Program-made: the position numbers and the translations under genes
IMG/VR virus record: IMGVR_UViG_3300037189_002062
Span: 1 to 20,120 of that record
DNA length: 20,120 bases
Reading direction: 5' to 3' (one strand)
From: a virus
Notes under the pieces: model-generated
The model's database searches: none
Told to the model about the DNA's origin: nothing
The model's input: the letters and a program-made list of their open reading frames with translations, nothing else
In this document: positions 1 through 9,100 of the stretch, piece by piece
Layout: each line of letters starts with the position of its first letter
Numbering within the stretch: position 1 is the stretch's first letter

Positions 1-2
1 TA

Positions 3-356
3 AGCTGGTTTACTAAAATGCAAGGAACTGCAACTGCGGCAACTTTAGCATCTACTCCAGCAACAAATTCTCAAACATTAAATTTATCTTCAAATGGAAC
101 ATATAAAGCTGGAGATTTCATTGAGGTTGGTGGATATGTTTATAAAGTAACAGCAGATTCCGCTGGAAGCGTAGTAACAATTCATAGACCAATTATTGGT
201 TCTCCTACTTCTGGTGCAACTGTAACTATGGGTAATGCCGTATCATTTAATGTGGTAGCAGAACAATGCCCAACTTATACTTTAGTGCCAATGACCAATG
301 GGGCATTTGTAAAATGGGATAACGCATTTATATTTAGAGAAGATGTAGCAAATTAG
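3..356 (+). CDS. Minor tail protein, C-terminal part (5' end outside window)
   Basis: The frame is open from base 3 through an internal ATG at 18 to a TAA at 354-356, so the gene most likely begins before the window. The visible part has about 117 residues. It is rich in Thr, Ala, Val and Gly and looks all-beta, ending in WDNAFIFREDVAN. I do not recognise a named family. Its position 8 bases before a DUF2163-like minor tail gene, and ahead of a J-like tip gene, argues for a distal-tail or tail-tip component. An alternative is a complete 112-residue protein starting at ATG 18, but no good ribosome site precedes that ATG (only a poly-A stretch), so the partial reading is preferred. Confidence 0.6.
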   Translation, partial: SWFTKMQGTATAATLASTPATNSQTLNLSSNGTYKAGDFIEVGGYVYKVTADSAGSVVTIHRPIIGSPTSGATVTMGNAVSFNVVAEQCPTYTLVPMTNGAFVKWDNAFIFREDVAN

Positions 357-364
357 GAGAATAT

Positions 365-1039
365 ATGACAACTACAATGGCGGCATTAACATCAGGCTCA
401 ATAAGAGTTGCTGAATTTGTTAAATTAACATTACCTGAAACTGCATATACATTTTGTAATGCCGCTGGTCCTATTATTGTAAATGGAATTACTTTTGATG
501 GTTTAGGAAGTTTGTTAAGTATTTCAGATATACAAAATGATATTAAAGCTAATAGTGCTGATTTAAAAATAGGCTTAGTTGGAATAGACCCAGCTAATAT
601 TTCTTTAATTTTAAGCAATGATATAAAAGGTAGCAAAATAGAAGTATGGCGTGGATTTTTAAATTCTAATAATCAAATACAAACTATAGGAATTACACAA
701 CAATTTTTTAAACGCTATCAAGGAATTATTAATAGCGTATCAATTAATGAAGATTTTAATGAAGAATTAAGACAGCGTACCGCAACTTGTATGCTTTCTT
801 CTGCATCTATGCGATTAGTTTTGGATGGAAGAAAAGCTGGAATAAGAACTAATCCTCAAATATGGAAAGTTTTTTATCCAAACGATACAAGTATGGCAAG
901 AGTTCCAATTATTGCATCTACTTATTTTGACTTTGGTAAAACTCCTCAAAGCGGAAGTCAAACTTCTGGTGGTGTGTTGTCTCGCTTTATTGGTGGTGGT
1001 GGAAATGTTACAAAAACAATTACAACTAACGAACCATAA
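365..1039 (+). CDS. DUF2163-like phage minor tail (tail tip) protein
   Basis: A 224-residue protein with an AGGAGA ribosome site just upstream (354-359). The N-terminal half (RVAEFVKLTLPETAYTF, then VNGITFDGLGSLLSIS) and the middle (IKGSKIEVWRGFLN) match my memory of minor tail proteins encoded just before the tip protein in siphoviruses; they sit at the tail tip and connect the distal tail ring to the hub. The segment around residues 150-190 (RKAGIRTNPQ..KVFYPNDTSM) is typical of this group. The C-terminus ends in a Gly/Ser/Thr-rich tail. The family name is from recollection of sequence style, not a search. It is followed after two bases by the acetyltransferase gene, consistent with one late operon. 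Confidence 0.65.
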   Translation: MTTTMAALTSGSIRVAEFVKLTLPETAYTFCNAAGPIIVNGITFDGLGSLLSISDIQNDIKANSADLKIGLVGIDPANISLILSNDIKGSKIEVWRGFLNSNNQIQTIGITQQFFKRYQGIINSVSINEDFNEELRQRTATCMLSSASMRLVLDGRKAGIRTNPQIWKVFYPNDTSMARVPIIASTYFDFGKTPQSGSQTSGGVLSRFIGGGGNVTKTITTNEP

Positions 1040-1041
1040 AT

Positions 1042-1473
1042 ATGATAAGAAAAGCTACAAGATTTGATAAGACAGAATTAATTGAAATGTTAAATCAATT
1101 TGGAAATGAATTTTTACCAGAATATATACAATATTTTAAAACAGAAACAGTAGATAAATTATTAACATCTATTATTTCTGGTGCTGGAATTGCTTATATT
1201 GAAGAAGGAAAAGGATTAATTATTGGTGCTATGTGTCCTTGTCTTTATGATGAAAAATTGTTTGTATTAAATGAGGTGGCTTGGTATGCAAAACCAGAAT
1301 TTAGAAATACATCTATTGGATATAGATTATTCAAAACTTATATTGATGAATCAAATAAAATGATAAAAGAAAAAAGAATTATTGCTTCTATTATGAATAG
1401 ATTGCATAACAGCCCAGAAATACATTATGAAAAATATGGATTTAAAAAATCCCAAGAAAGTTGGATAAAATGA
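1042..1473 (+). CDS. GNAT-family N-acetyltransferase
   Basis: A 143-residue protein with the GNAT core. Beta strands lead into NEVAWYAKPEFRNTSIGYRL (residues 78-96), which places an acetyl-CoA-binding R-x-x-x-x-G turn (R88 to G93) before the helix; the end HYEKYGFKK (129-137) is the usual GNAT C-terminal signature. Family members move an acetyl group from acetyl-CoA to an amine; the substrate here is unknown. The gene is embedded in the tail-tip module and overlaps the next gene by ATGA (1470-1473), so it is co-translated with structural proteins. GNAT genes at this position occur in other phages, to my recollection. A role in modifying a virion or host protein is inference only. Confidence 0.8.
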   Translation: MIRKATRFDKTELIEMLNQFGNEFLPEYIQYFKTETVDKLLTSIISGAGIAYIEEGKGLIIGAMCPCLYDEKLFVLNEVAWYAKPEFRNTSIGYRLFKTYIDESNKMIKEKRIIASIMNRLHNSPEIHYEKYGFKKSQESWIK

Positions 1474-4400
1474 GTCAAAGCATAGGTGGACTTCTTACTT
1501 TAGCAGTAGCTGTTGTTGCTCCACAGTTTTTGCCATTTTGGGCTGCAATAGCTGTTACTTTTGCTGTATCTACTATAACTTCAAGAATATTTGCATCCGA
1601 CCAAAATCAAAGCGTAAACACAGATTCAATAGGTAGCACTACCGCAAGACAACAAGTACCACCTGATACAACTACACCAGTTCCAATGGTTTATGGTTCT
1701 GCATGGTTAGGGGGCAAATTTGTTGATGCGTGTTTAAGAACAGACCAAAAAGTTATGTATTACTGTATGGCTATTTCATGCAAAAGTGAAAATAGCGTTG
1801 TTAGTGTAGATACAACTGCAATGTATTATGGCGATAGAAAAATTACTTTTGATGCCACAAATCGTACAAAAGTTGTAAGCCTTACTGATACGGCTGGCAA
1901 TGTTGATACAAGCATTGATAATTTTTTATTTATTAATCTTTATGCTTCTGATAAAGATGGTAATGTAGAAAAACTGAATGGCACTAAATATCCTTGGGAG
2001 TATGAAAGTGATGGAGGTGATGGCGGTGCAAACACATCTTTACAATGGGCAGATAGGTCAGGATTAATTGAATCGCAACAATGGAATTCAACTAACAGAA
2101 GAATGAATGGACTTATTTGGGCTACCATTCGTTTAGGCTATAGTCAAACAGCACAAACCACAAGTCTTGCACCAATTACTTTCAAAATTGGTCAATCTTT
2201 AAATGGTACTGGAGTAGCTAAACCTGGTGATGTTTGGGTTGATTACATGACCAATACTGTTTATGGTGCGGCTGTTCCTATTGAATATATTGATACAGAT
2301 TCTGCTACTGCTTTAAATAATTATTCAGACCAATTAATTACATTTAATGATTATGATGGTCATCCACAAACACAAGTGCGATATAGGATAAATGGAGTTA
2401 TAGACCCATCACAAGGTTGTTTGCAAAATGTAGACCAACTTATGACTGCTTGCGATAGCTGGCAAAAATATGATGCTACTACTGGAAAATGGGCTGTTGT
2501 TGTAAATAAAGCAACGGCATCATCCTATAATTTTAATGATTCTAACTTAGTTGGTGCAATAGATGTTGGAACTATAGATATAGCACAAATGCCCAATCAA
2601 ATTGAGGCAAAATTTCCAGATTCTACAAATCGTGACCAATACAATTATGTGAATGAAGCTGTACCAAATTATTTGCTATATCCAAATGAGCCTGTTAATA
2701 AAATTAGTTTAAATTTTGATTTAGTTAATAACAGCGTACAGGCTTTATATTTAGCGAATCGAGTATTAGAACAAAATCGTGAAGATTTATTAGTAACAAT
2801 TACTACGACTTATGATGGTATTCAAGTTAATGCTGGTGATGTGGTAACTCTTACTAATAGTTATTACGGATGGACGGCTAAACCATTTAGAGCCATGCAA
2901 GTGAAAGAAACTATTTCGCAAGATGGATTATTAAGTGCCCAAATTCAACTTATTGAATACAATGCACAAGTTTATGACAATTATAATATTACTCAATACA
3001 CACCATATCCTAATGGTAATTTAGTAAATGCTGGTTATTTTAGTGCTTTAAGTCCACCAGCCCCAGTAAATGTTCAGCCTTATATTTCTGTTCCTTCATT
3101 TGATATTAATGTAGCAATTCCTGTTACTGGTCGTGTTAGCTATGTAATTTTATATTACACAACTGTTGCATCACCAACAGCTACGGATTGGATTGTATTA
3201 GATTCACAAAATTTATCGGATGGACAAACATTTGAAAATGGAACAACCATTACTTTTCCGCATTACACTATTCCATCAAATACCTATTATTTTGCGTATG
3301 TAGTAGGAAATAATGTAGCTCAATCACAACTTTCTCCTATATCAGACCCGTTTATTTGGGGTGCAGACCCAGCCAATGCTTCGAACTTTACATTAACTTT
3401 TAATCCAGCAACTTTACAAGTTCCTTATTCTGGTGGTACACCTGATTTTTCTGGAGTAACTTGTAAGTTATATGGGCAAAATGGATTGGGTGGAGTTGAT
3501 TTTGTAATATCACAAACTGATAGCGATGCCGCTTTTGTTTCTGGAACATGGCGAATTGGTAATAGTTCTACAACTGGTTATGCCGATATTGTAAAAACTA
3601 ATATATCTGTACCTAATCCTACAGATGGTGGAACATTTGCTAATTTTGGTATTCCTACTGCAATGCCATCTAGCCCAGCAACAATGCTTGTTCCAGTTAG
3701 ATATAAAGATTTGGCTGGAGTAATTCATCAAGTATCGCCAGCAACTATCCAATATGCTTATCAAACTGCTGGAGATTCAGCAAATAAATACGCTACTGGC
3801 TTTTTATATCAATGGAACACAACAACTCCAAGTAACCCAAGCGGTACATCTATTTATACTTGGGGTACTGGTGCAATGACCAGTTATACAGGCGGTGGCG
3901 GTTGGACAACAACTATTCCATCAAACTCTGGTTCTCCTTTGCTTCAATTATGGCGAGCATCCAAACAAGTTTCTGATGTTGCTACCGCTGTAACGACTAC
4001 ACTAAGTTGGGTTTCTCCATTTTCAATTGCAAATATAACGCAAAATGGTGCGGATGGAACGCAAGCGGCAACACCTACTGTATTTCAATGGGCAATAACA
4101 ATACCCGCTGGACCTGTTGGCACATCTACTTATACTTGGGAAACTGCTTCATTTACCCCAACTCCTACTGGCTGGAGTTTAACTCCTGGAACTTCGCCTA
4201 GTGCTGGATATACTTTATGGGGAGCAAGTGTTCAATTAGTTGATAGCGCAACAGTTACTACCTCAACAATTAATTGGACTACCGCAAGTATTACCGCTAG
4301 AGGATATGCTGGTTCTACAGGAACAAATGGAGCATCTTCTAGGATTTGTTACGCTTCAACTACTTCATCATCTTTAAGCCCTACTCCAACAACTTATACA

Positions 4401-5177
4401 ACTAGCGGTAGTTCATCTTTTCCGCCATATAACACTTGGGGTGGCGCAGAAACTTGGGTAGCAACTCCACCAACTATATCTGCTGGACAATCCGTTTATC
4501 AATCAGATGGTATTTATAGTCCATCTACAGGTAATACAGTTTGGAATGTTCCTTATCTTTCTACTCTTAAAGTAGGTTCTTTATCTGCTATTACTGTTAA
4601 TACTGGTAACTTAACTGTTACAGGAACTATACAAGCTGGTTCTGCCGCATTATCTGGAACTACGATGACGGGTTCTGGATTGGTTGTTTACAATGGTGGC
4701 AATTATGCTTTAGGTGATTCAGCGGGAAACATTACCTACAATGGCGTTCAAACTACTATTAATGGTAATTTAATAGCTACAGGCAATGTCAATTTAAATG
4801 CTATTACTATTCCTGTTATTACTTCATCAGGCTCTAGCATAGGATTAAATCAATATTATTATGTTACATTGGCTGCACTTTATATAACGCTTCCTACTGC
4901 TGGCTATATTTATGTTTCATCTACACAAACTTTGCAAAATTATTCAGTAGACCCAACTTCAGCAGATAGTCGAATTATTATTGGTGGAGATATTATTACT
5001 TTTGCTGTAAATGGTTTTCCAACCAATCAATTTTCATCAAATGCTATGTCAGGGGCTGGATATTATGGTCCTGGCACTTATCTTGTGCAATTACAATCTA
5101 TAGTAAGTGCTGGTTCTACTGAATCAATTGTTTCAGTATTTACAAAAACTCTTTATGCACAGGGAATTTTACGATGA
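1470..5177 (+). CDS. Tail tip / host-specificity protein (lambda J-like)
   Basis: A 1235-residue protein read from ATG 1470, which overlaps the acetyltransferase stop (ATGA). A TTG at 1461 in the same frame would add three residues but is less likely, because AGAAAG (1455-1460) is well placed for the ATG. Residues about 5-38 are hydrophobic, as is common at the N-terminus of J-like proteins. PVPMVYGSAWLGG (around 70) and the hub region to about 500 (RYRINGVIDPSQGCLQNVDQLM, GKWAVVVNKA, DGIQVNAGDVVTL) fit the phage tail tip/J family. Fibronectin-like beta domains follow. Residues about 775-1030 hold roughly three copies of a degenerate repeat beginning (Y/F)QW..T.P..P.GTS.YTW. The end (LKVGSLSAITVNTGNLTVTG onward) resembles J/DUF1983 C-termini. 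It probably forms the central tip and contacts the receptor. Confidence 0.85.
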   Translation: MSQSIGGLLTLAVAVVAPQFLPFWAAIAVTFAVSTITSRIFASDQNQSVNTDSIGSTTARQQVPPDTTTPVPMVYGSAWLGGKFVDACLRTDQKVMYYCMAISCKSENSVVSVDTTAMYYGDRKITFDATNRTKVVSLTDTAGNVDTSIDNFLFINLYASDKDGNVEKLNGTKYPWEYESDGGDGGANTSLQWADRSGLIESQQWNSTNRRMNGLIWATIRLGYSQTAQTTSLAPITFKIGQSLNGTGVAKPGDVWVDYMTNTVYGAAVPIEYIDTDSATALNNYSDQLITFNDYDGHPQTQVRYRINGVIDPSQGCLQNVDQLMTACDSWQKYDATTGKWAVVVNKATASSYNFNDSNLVGAIDVGTIDIAQMPNQIEAKFPDSTNRDQYNYVNEAVPNYLLYPNEPVNKISLNFDLVNNSVQALYLANRVLEQNREDLLVTITTTYDGIQVNAGDVVTLTNSYYGWTAKPFRAMQVKETISQDGLLSAQIQLIEYNAQVYDNYNITQYTPYPNGNLVNAGYFSALSPPAPVNVQPYISVPSFDINVAIPVTGRVSYVILYYTTVASPTATDWIVLDSQNLSDGQTFENGTTITFPHYTIPSNTYYFAYVVGNNVAQSQLSPISDPFIWGADPANASNFTLTFNPATLQVPYSGGTPDFSGVTCKLYGQNGLGGVDFVISQTDSDAAFVSGTWRIGNSSTTGYADIVKTNISVPNPTDGGTFANFGIPTAMPSSPATMLVPVRYKDLAGVIHQVSPATIQYAYQTAGDSANKYATGFLYQWNTTTPSNPSGTSIYTWGTGAMTSYTGGGGWTTTIPSNSGSPLLQLWRASKQVSDVATAVTTTLSWVSPFSIANITQNGADGTQAATPTVFQWAITIPAGPVGTSTYTWETASFTPTPTGWSLTPGTSPSAGYTLWGASVQLVDSATVTTSTINWTTASITARGYAGSTGTNGASSRICYASTTSSSLSPTPTTYTTSGSSSFPPYNTWGGAETWVATPPTISAGQSVYQSDGIYSPSTGNTVWNVPYLSTLKVGSLSAITVNTGNLTVTGTIQAGSAALSGTTMTGSGLVVYNGGNYALGDSAGNITYNGVQTTINGNLIATGNVNLNAITIPVITSSGSSIGLNQYYYVTLAALYITLPTAGYIYVSSTQTLQNYSVDPTSADSRIIIGGDIITFAVNGFPTNQFSSNAMSGAGYYGPGTYLVQLQSIVSAGSTESIVSVFTKTLYAQGILR

Positions 5178-5611
5178 TTGATTATGTTATTTACACTAGC
5201 CTAGGAGAAATTACTCAGGTAGGAACTTGTCAAGATGAAACTTATGATTTATTGCCTATAAACCCTCAAGACTTTGTTCTTAAAGGTAAAGCAGTTTTAG
5301 GAGAACAATGGGTAGTTAATGGTGAAGTTGTTGATTTACCGCCAAAACCTTCTAATGAATACATTTTTGATTATTCTACTGGGCAATGGGTGATTGATAC
5401 CAAAGCATTAGAAACAGCTATTATTTTAAAAAGAGATAGATTATTGCTTGATTCAGATTGGACTCAATTACCAGATGTACCATTGACTCCAGACCAAAAA
5501 GAGCAATGGAGAGTGTATCGTCAGGAACTAAGGGATATTACTCAGCAACCTGGATACCCAACAAATGTAGTATTTCCTGTTGCTCCTTCTACTGAATTAG
5601 GTATAATCTAA
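5174..5611 (+). CDS. Tail assembly chaperone-like protein (Phage_tail_APC type)
   Basis: A 145-residue protein starting inside the tip gene's stop (ATGA, 5174-5177). The C-terminal half has the hallmark order RDRLLLDSDWTQLPDVPL, then EQWRVYRQELRDITQQPGYP (about residues 86-128), which is the conserved core of the Phage_tail_APC family found beside tail fibre genes. The N-terminal half (VIYTSLGEITQVGTCQD) is a small beta domain seen in similar proteins. These proteins are thought to assist fibre or tail assembly, or to be part of the fibre attachment; the function of this copy is inferred from family and position. The likely promoter for the following fibre genes overlaps its last codons. Confidence 0.8.
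   Translation: MIDYVIYTSLGEITQVGTCQDETYDLLPINPQDFVLKGKAVLGEQWVVNGEVVDLPPKPSNEYIFDYSTGQWVIDTKALETAIILKRDRLLLDSDWTQLPDVPLTPDQKEQWRVYRQELRDITQQPGYPTNVVFPVAPSTELGII
5580..5607 (+). promoter_or_regulatory. Candidate sigma70-type promoter for the fibre cassette
   Basis: TTGCTC (5580-5585), a 16-base spacer and a perfect TATAAT (5602-5607) lie at the end of the chaperone gene, about 70 bases before the next start. This is one of the few intergenic gaps in the late region, which supports a separate promoter. A chance match in AT-rich DNA is possible. Confidence 0.35.
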
Positions 5612-5679
5612 AAAAAGATAAAATACGATCCGTAGGTGAGTGGAGTGCCATTCCCTATTAACCAAGAATTGGAGAGATC

Positions 5680-6165
5680 ATGGCAGTCTTTAACAAAAAT
5701 ACCTTAACTCAGGTATCAGGTTTTGACAATCAAATTATTGCTGGCGAACTTGTCTGGCAACAAAAAACCTTTTGGAATCTAGCACTTAACGCTGATGACG
5801 GCACTCCGCTAGATTTATCTACTGCCACGATTGAAGCGGAAATTATCCGCAGAACTTTGACCAATGTTCGTGATAGCCGTTATGGTTTAGCGTTTGACAT
5901 TGGTAATTATGACCCTACCCCAGACCCTATTAATCTGACTATTACAAATGTAATAGGAGCAAGCGGTTCTTTTACCCTTGTAATAGATAGTGATGTTTGG
6001 GGTTTAATTGAAGGTCAAGTAGGGCTAGATATTGCTAATATAAATGGAGTTGGCTTTTCTGGGCGTATTAAAATTAGTTTCCCAGCTAATGGTTCGACAC
6101 CAGCGAATGACTTGATTATTTTCTTGTTATTCTTAGTTCGTTCTGATGCAATCGTAAATAATTAA
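5680..6165 (+). CDS. Putative fibre base / upper-baseplate-like structural protein
   Basis: A 161-residue protein with GGAGAG (5671-5676) before its ATG. The pattern FWNLALNADDGTPLDLSTATIEAEIIR (residues about 31-57), followed by beta strands and TLVIDSDVW, is like the immunoglobulin-like N-terminal domains (BppU-N style) that start many phage fibre or upper-baseplate proteins. It lies directly before the large collagen-like fibre gene, so a role as adaptor between tail and fibre is plausible. The family assignment is a guess from sequence style. No signal peptide or membrane segment is seen. Confidence 0.55.
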   Translation: MAVFNKNTLTQVSGFDNQIIAGELVWQQKTFWNLALNADDGTPLDLSTATIEAEIIRRTLTNVRDSRYGLAFDIGNYDPTPDPINLTITNVIGASGSFTLVIDSDVWGLIEGQVGLDIANINGVGFSGRIKISFPANGSTPANDLIIFLLFLVRSDAIVNN

Positions 6166-6174
6166 GGAATTGTC

Positions 6175-9100
6175 ATGGCAGAACTAATAGTTACTAATGC
6201 TAGTGGCGATACAGTTAATGTTGATGTAGCTGTAGGCAATCAAATTACTTTAACAGTAGATAAGGGTAACTACGGACCATCAGGTTTTAGCGGTACATCT
6301 GGCTATAGTGGCTACTCTGGTTTCAGCGGTAAGTCTGGTTACTCTGGCTTTAGTGGTCAATCAGGCTATAGCGGTTTTTCGGGACAATCTGGTTATTCAG
6401 GTACAAGTGGATTCTCAGGAAGCGGTATAAGCGGTTATAGTGGCTTTTCAGGCTATTCTGGAGAATCAATACAAGGCGAAAGCGGATTTTCTGGTTATTC
6501 AGGGTTTTCTGGAGAATCAGGCTATTCTGGTCAAGACGGACAAAGTGGTTTCAGTGGTGAATCTGGTTTTTCAGGTGAATCAGGCATAAGTGGCTACAGC
6601 GGGTTCTCAGGCTATAGCGGTCAGCAAGGCACATCAATTAATTTAAAAGGAACAGTTCCTACTGTTGGTGATTTACCAACAATAGGCAACCTACCAAATG
6701 ATGCTTATATTGTTGAAGCTGATGGAGATTTATATGTATGGGATGGGCTTGCTTGGAATAATGTAGGGCAAATAGTTGGACCATCTGGGCAAAGCGGTAT
6801 TTCAGGTTTTTCTGGATATAGTGGCGAATCAGGATTTAGCGGATTTTCAGGTGATAGTGGTATATCTGGATTTTCTGGTGATTCAGGAATATCTGGGTTT
6901 AGTGGTGATTCAGGAATAAGCGGTTGGTCAGGCTATAGCGGAGATAGTGGCATAAGCGGATTTTCTGGAGAATCTGGAACTTCTGGATATTCAGGACAAG
7001 ATGGACAATCGGGCTACTCAGGATATTCTGGCGATTCAGGCATAAGCGGATTTTCTGGTCAAGATGGACAAAGCGGTTACTCAGGATATTCAGGCATAGG
7101 TTTTTATTGGCAAGGCAGTTGGGTAATTGAAGTTGCTTATATTCAAAATTCAATAGTTGATTATGCAAATCAAACTTGGATTGCATTAGCATCTATATCA
7201 CCTTTTGATAATCCACCAACCACAAATGCAAATTGGGCTTTATTTGTTCCACAAGGGCAATCAGGTTTTAGTGGTTATTCTGGACAAGATGGTGCATCTG
7301 GTTTTTCTGGTGAATCTGGAACTTCTGGATTTAGCGGACAAGATGGTTTAAGCGGTTATTCAGGATTCAGTGGTTACTCAGGAATAGATGGCGATGGCAA
7401 AAGCGGAGATTCTGGTTTTTCTGGGTTCAGCGGATACTCTGGTTACAGCGGTCAAGATGGAATAAGCGGTGATTCAGGATATAGCGGATTCTCTGGTCAA
7501 GATGGATTATCTGGATACTCTGGGTTTTCTGGTGAATCAGGCACAAGCGGATACTCAGGCATTGATGGCACATCAGGTTACTCTGGAGAATCAGGCGCAT
7601 CAGGCATTAGCGGTTACAGCGGATTCTCTGGTCAAGATGGTTTATCAGGCTATTCTGGAGAATCAGGTACAAGTGGATATTCAGGTGAATCTGGAACCTC
7701 AGGATTTAGCGGTCAAGACGGATCATCTGGTATCTCTGGATGGTCTGGCTATTCGGGCATCAATGGACTAAGCGGTTATTCTGGACAAAATGGTTTATCG
7801 GGAATTTCAGGCTTTAGCGGAATTTCTGGTTACTCTGGCGCATCTGGAATTTCAGGTTACTCTGGTGCAGTAGGTCAATCTGGTTACAGCGGAATTTCTG
7901 GATACTCTGGTTATAGCGGTATCTCAGGATTTTCTGGACTACAAGGTGCATCATCTAGTTTATTTTTATATCAAGCACAAACAACTGCAACAAGTGGTCA
8001 GCCTACTAATGGGCATGTTCTTTGGAATAATGGAACACAAATAAATGCAACACAAATTAATATTAGCCATTTAACTGAAGATAATATTGATATTGATGTG
8101 TTTTTAGCATTGTTAAAACCTACAGAAACTTTTATTTTGCAAGATAGAAATGTAAGTGCAAATTATCAAACTTGGTTAATAACAGGCAATACAACAAATA
8201 TAAATCCAAATACTGCTAATAGTTATTGGACTGTACCAGTAAGCCTTGTTTCATCAGGTGGAACAGGAACAACTGATTTTGCAAATAATCACCAATTATT
8301 TTTTGCAGTAACAAAAGGTGTAAGTGGTACATCTGGCTACTCTGGCTTCTCTGGTTTCAGCGGCATTGGTACATCGGGCTACTCAGGGTTTAGCGGTATA
8401 TCAGGATATTCAGGGGCAAGCGGCATATCTGGTTACTCAGGATTTAGCGGTTCAGGAGTATCTGGTTACTCTGGATTTTCTGGCATCAATGGCGCATCGG
8501 GAATCAGCGGTTTCTCTGGTGCAAATGGAACATCAGGATTCTCAGGCTATAGCGGTTCAGGTGTAAGCGGTTGGTCAGGATTTAGCGGAGCAAGCGGTAT
8601 TTCTGGTTATAGCGGTTACAGCGGAGCCAATGGTGCAAGCGGTACATCAGGATATTCAGGATATTCAGGAAGTGGCGTAAGTGGCTATTCTGGCTATTCT
8701 GGCTATTCTGGATATTCAGGCTCTGGCGTATCTGGATATAGCGGATATAGCGGATTAGGACTTTCTGGTTACAGTGGATATTCTGGTTATTCTGGTTATA
8801 GTGGTGCTCAAGGAACCGCTGGATATTTAAGAACTAGCTTTACAGCCACTGCGGGACAAACCACTTTTTCAGTAACTTATACTGTAGGTTATATACAAAT
8901 TTATGTTAATGGAGTGTTACTTAATGCTGCGGATTACACAGCAACTAATGGAACTTCTTTTGTTTTAAATACCGCAGCATCACTTAACGCTATTGTAGAA
9001 GCAATTACTTATAATATTGGTAGTGTTGTTGGTATTTCTGGTTATAGTGGAATATCTGGTTATAGCGGAATATCTGGCTACAGTGGCTCTGGTGTATCTG

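Noticed and set aside
1461-1469. TTG start for the tip protein
   Set aside because: ATG 1470 has a ribosome site at the proper distance and makes the ATGA overlap used throughout the operon.
6899-7192. Long open frames antisense or out of frame in the fibre gene (also 7469-7771, 8324-8566, 8980-9241)
   Set aside because: They are by-products of the repeated Gly/Ser codon pattern, with low-complexity products and no ribosome sites.
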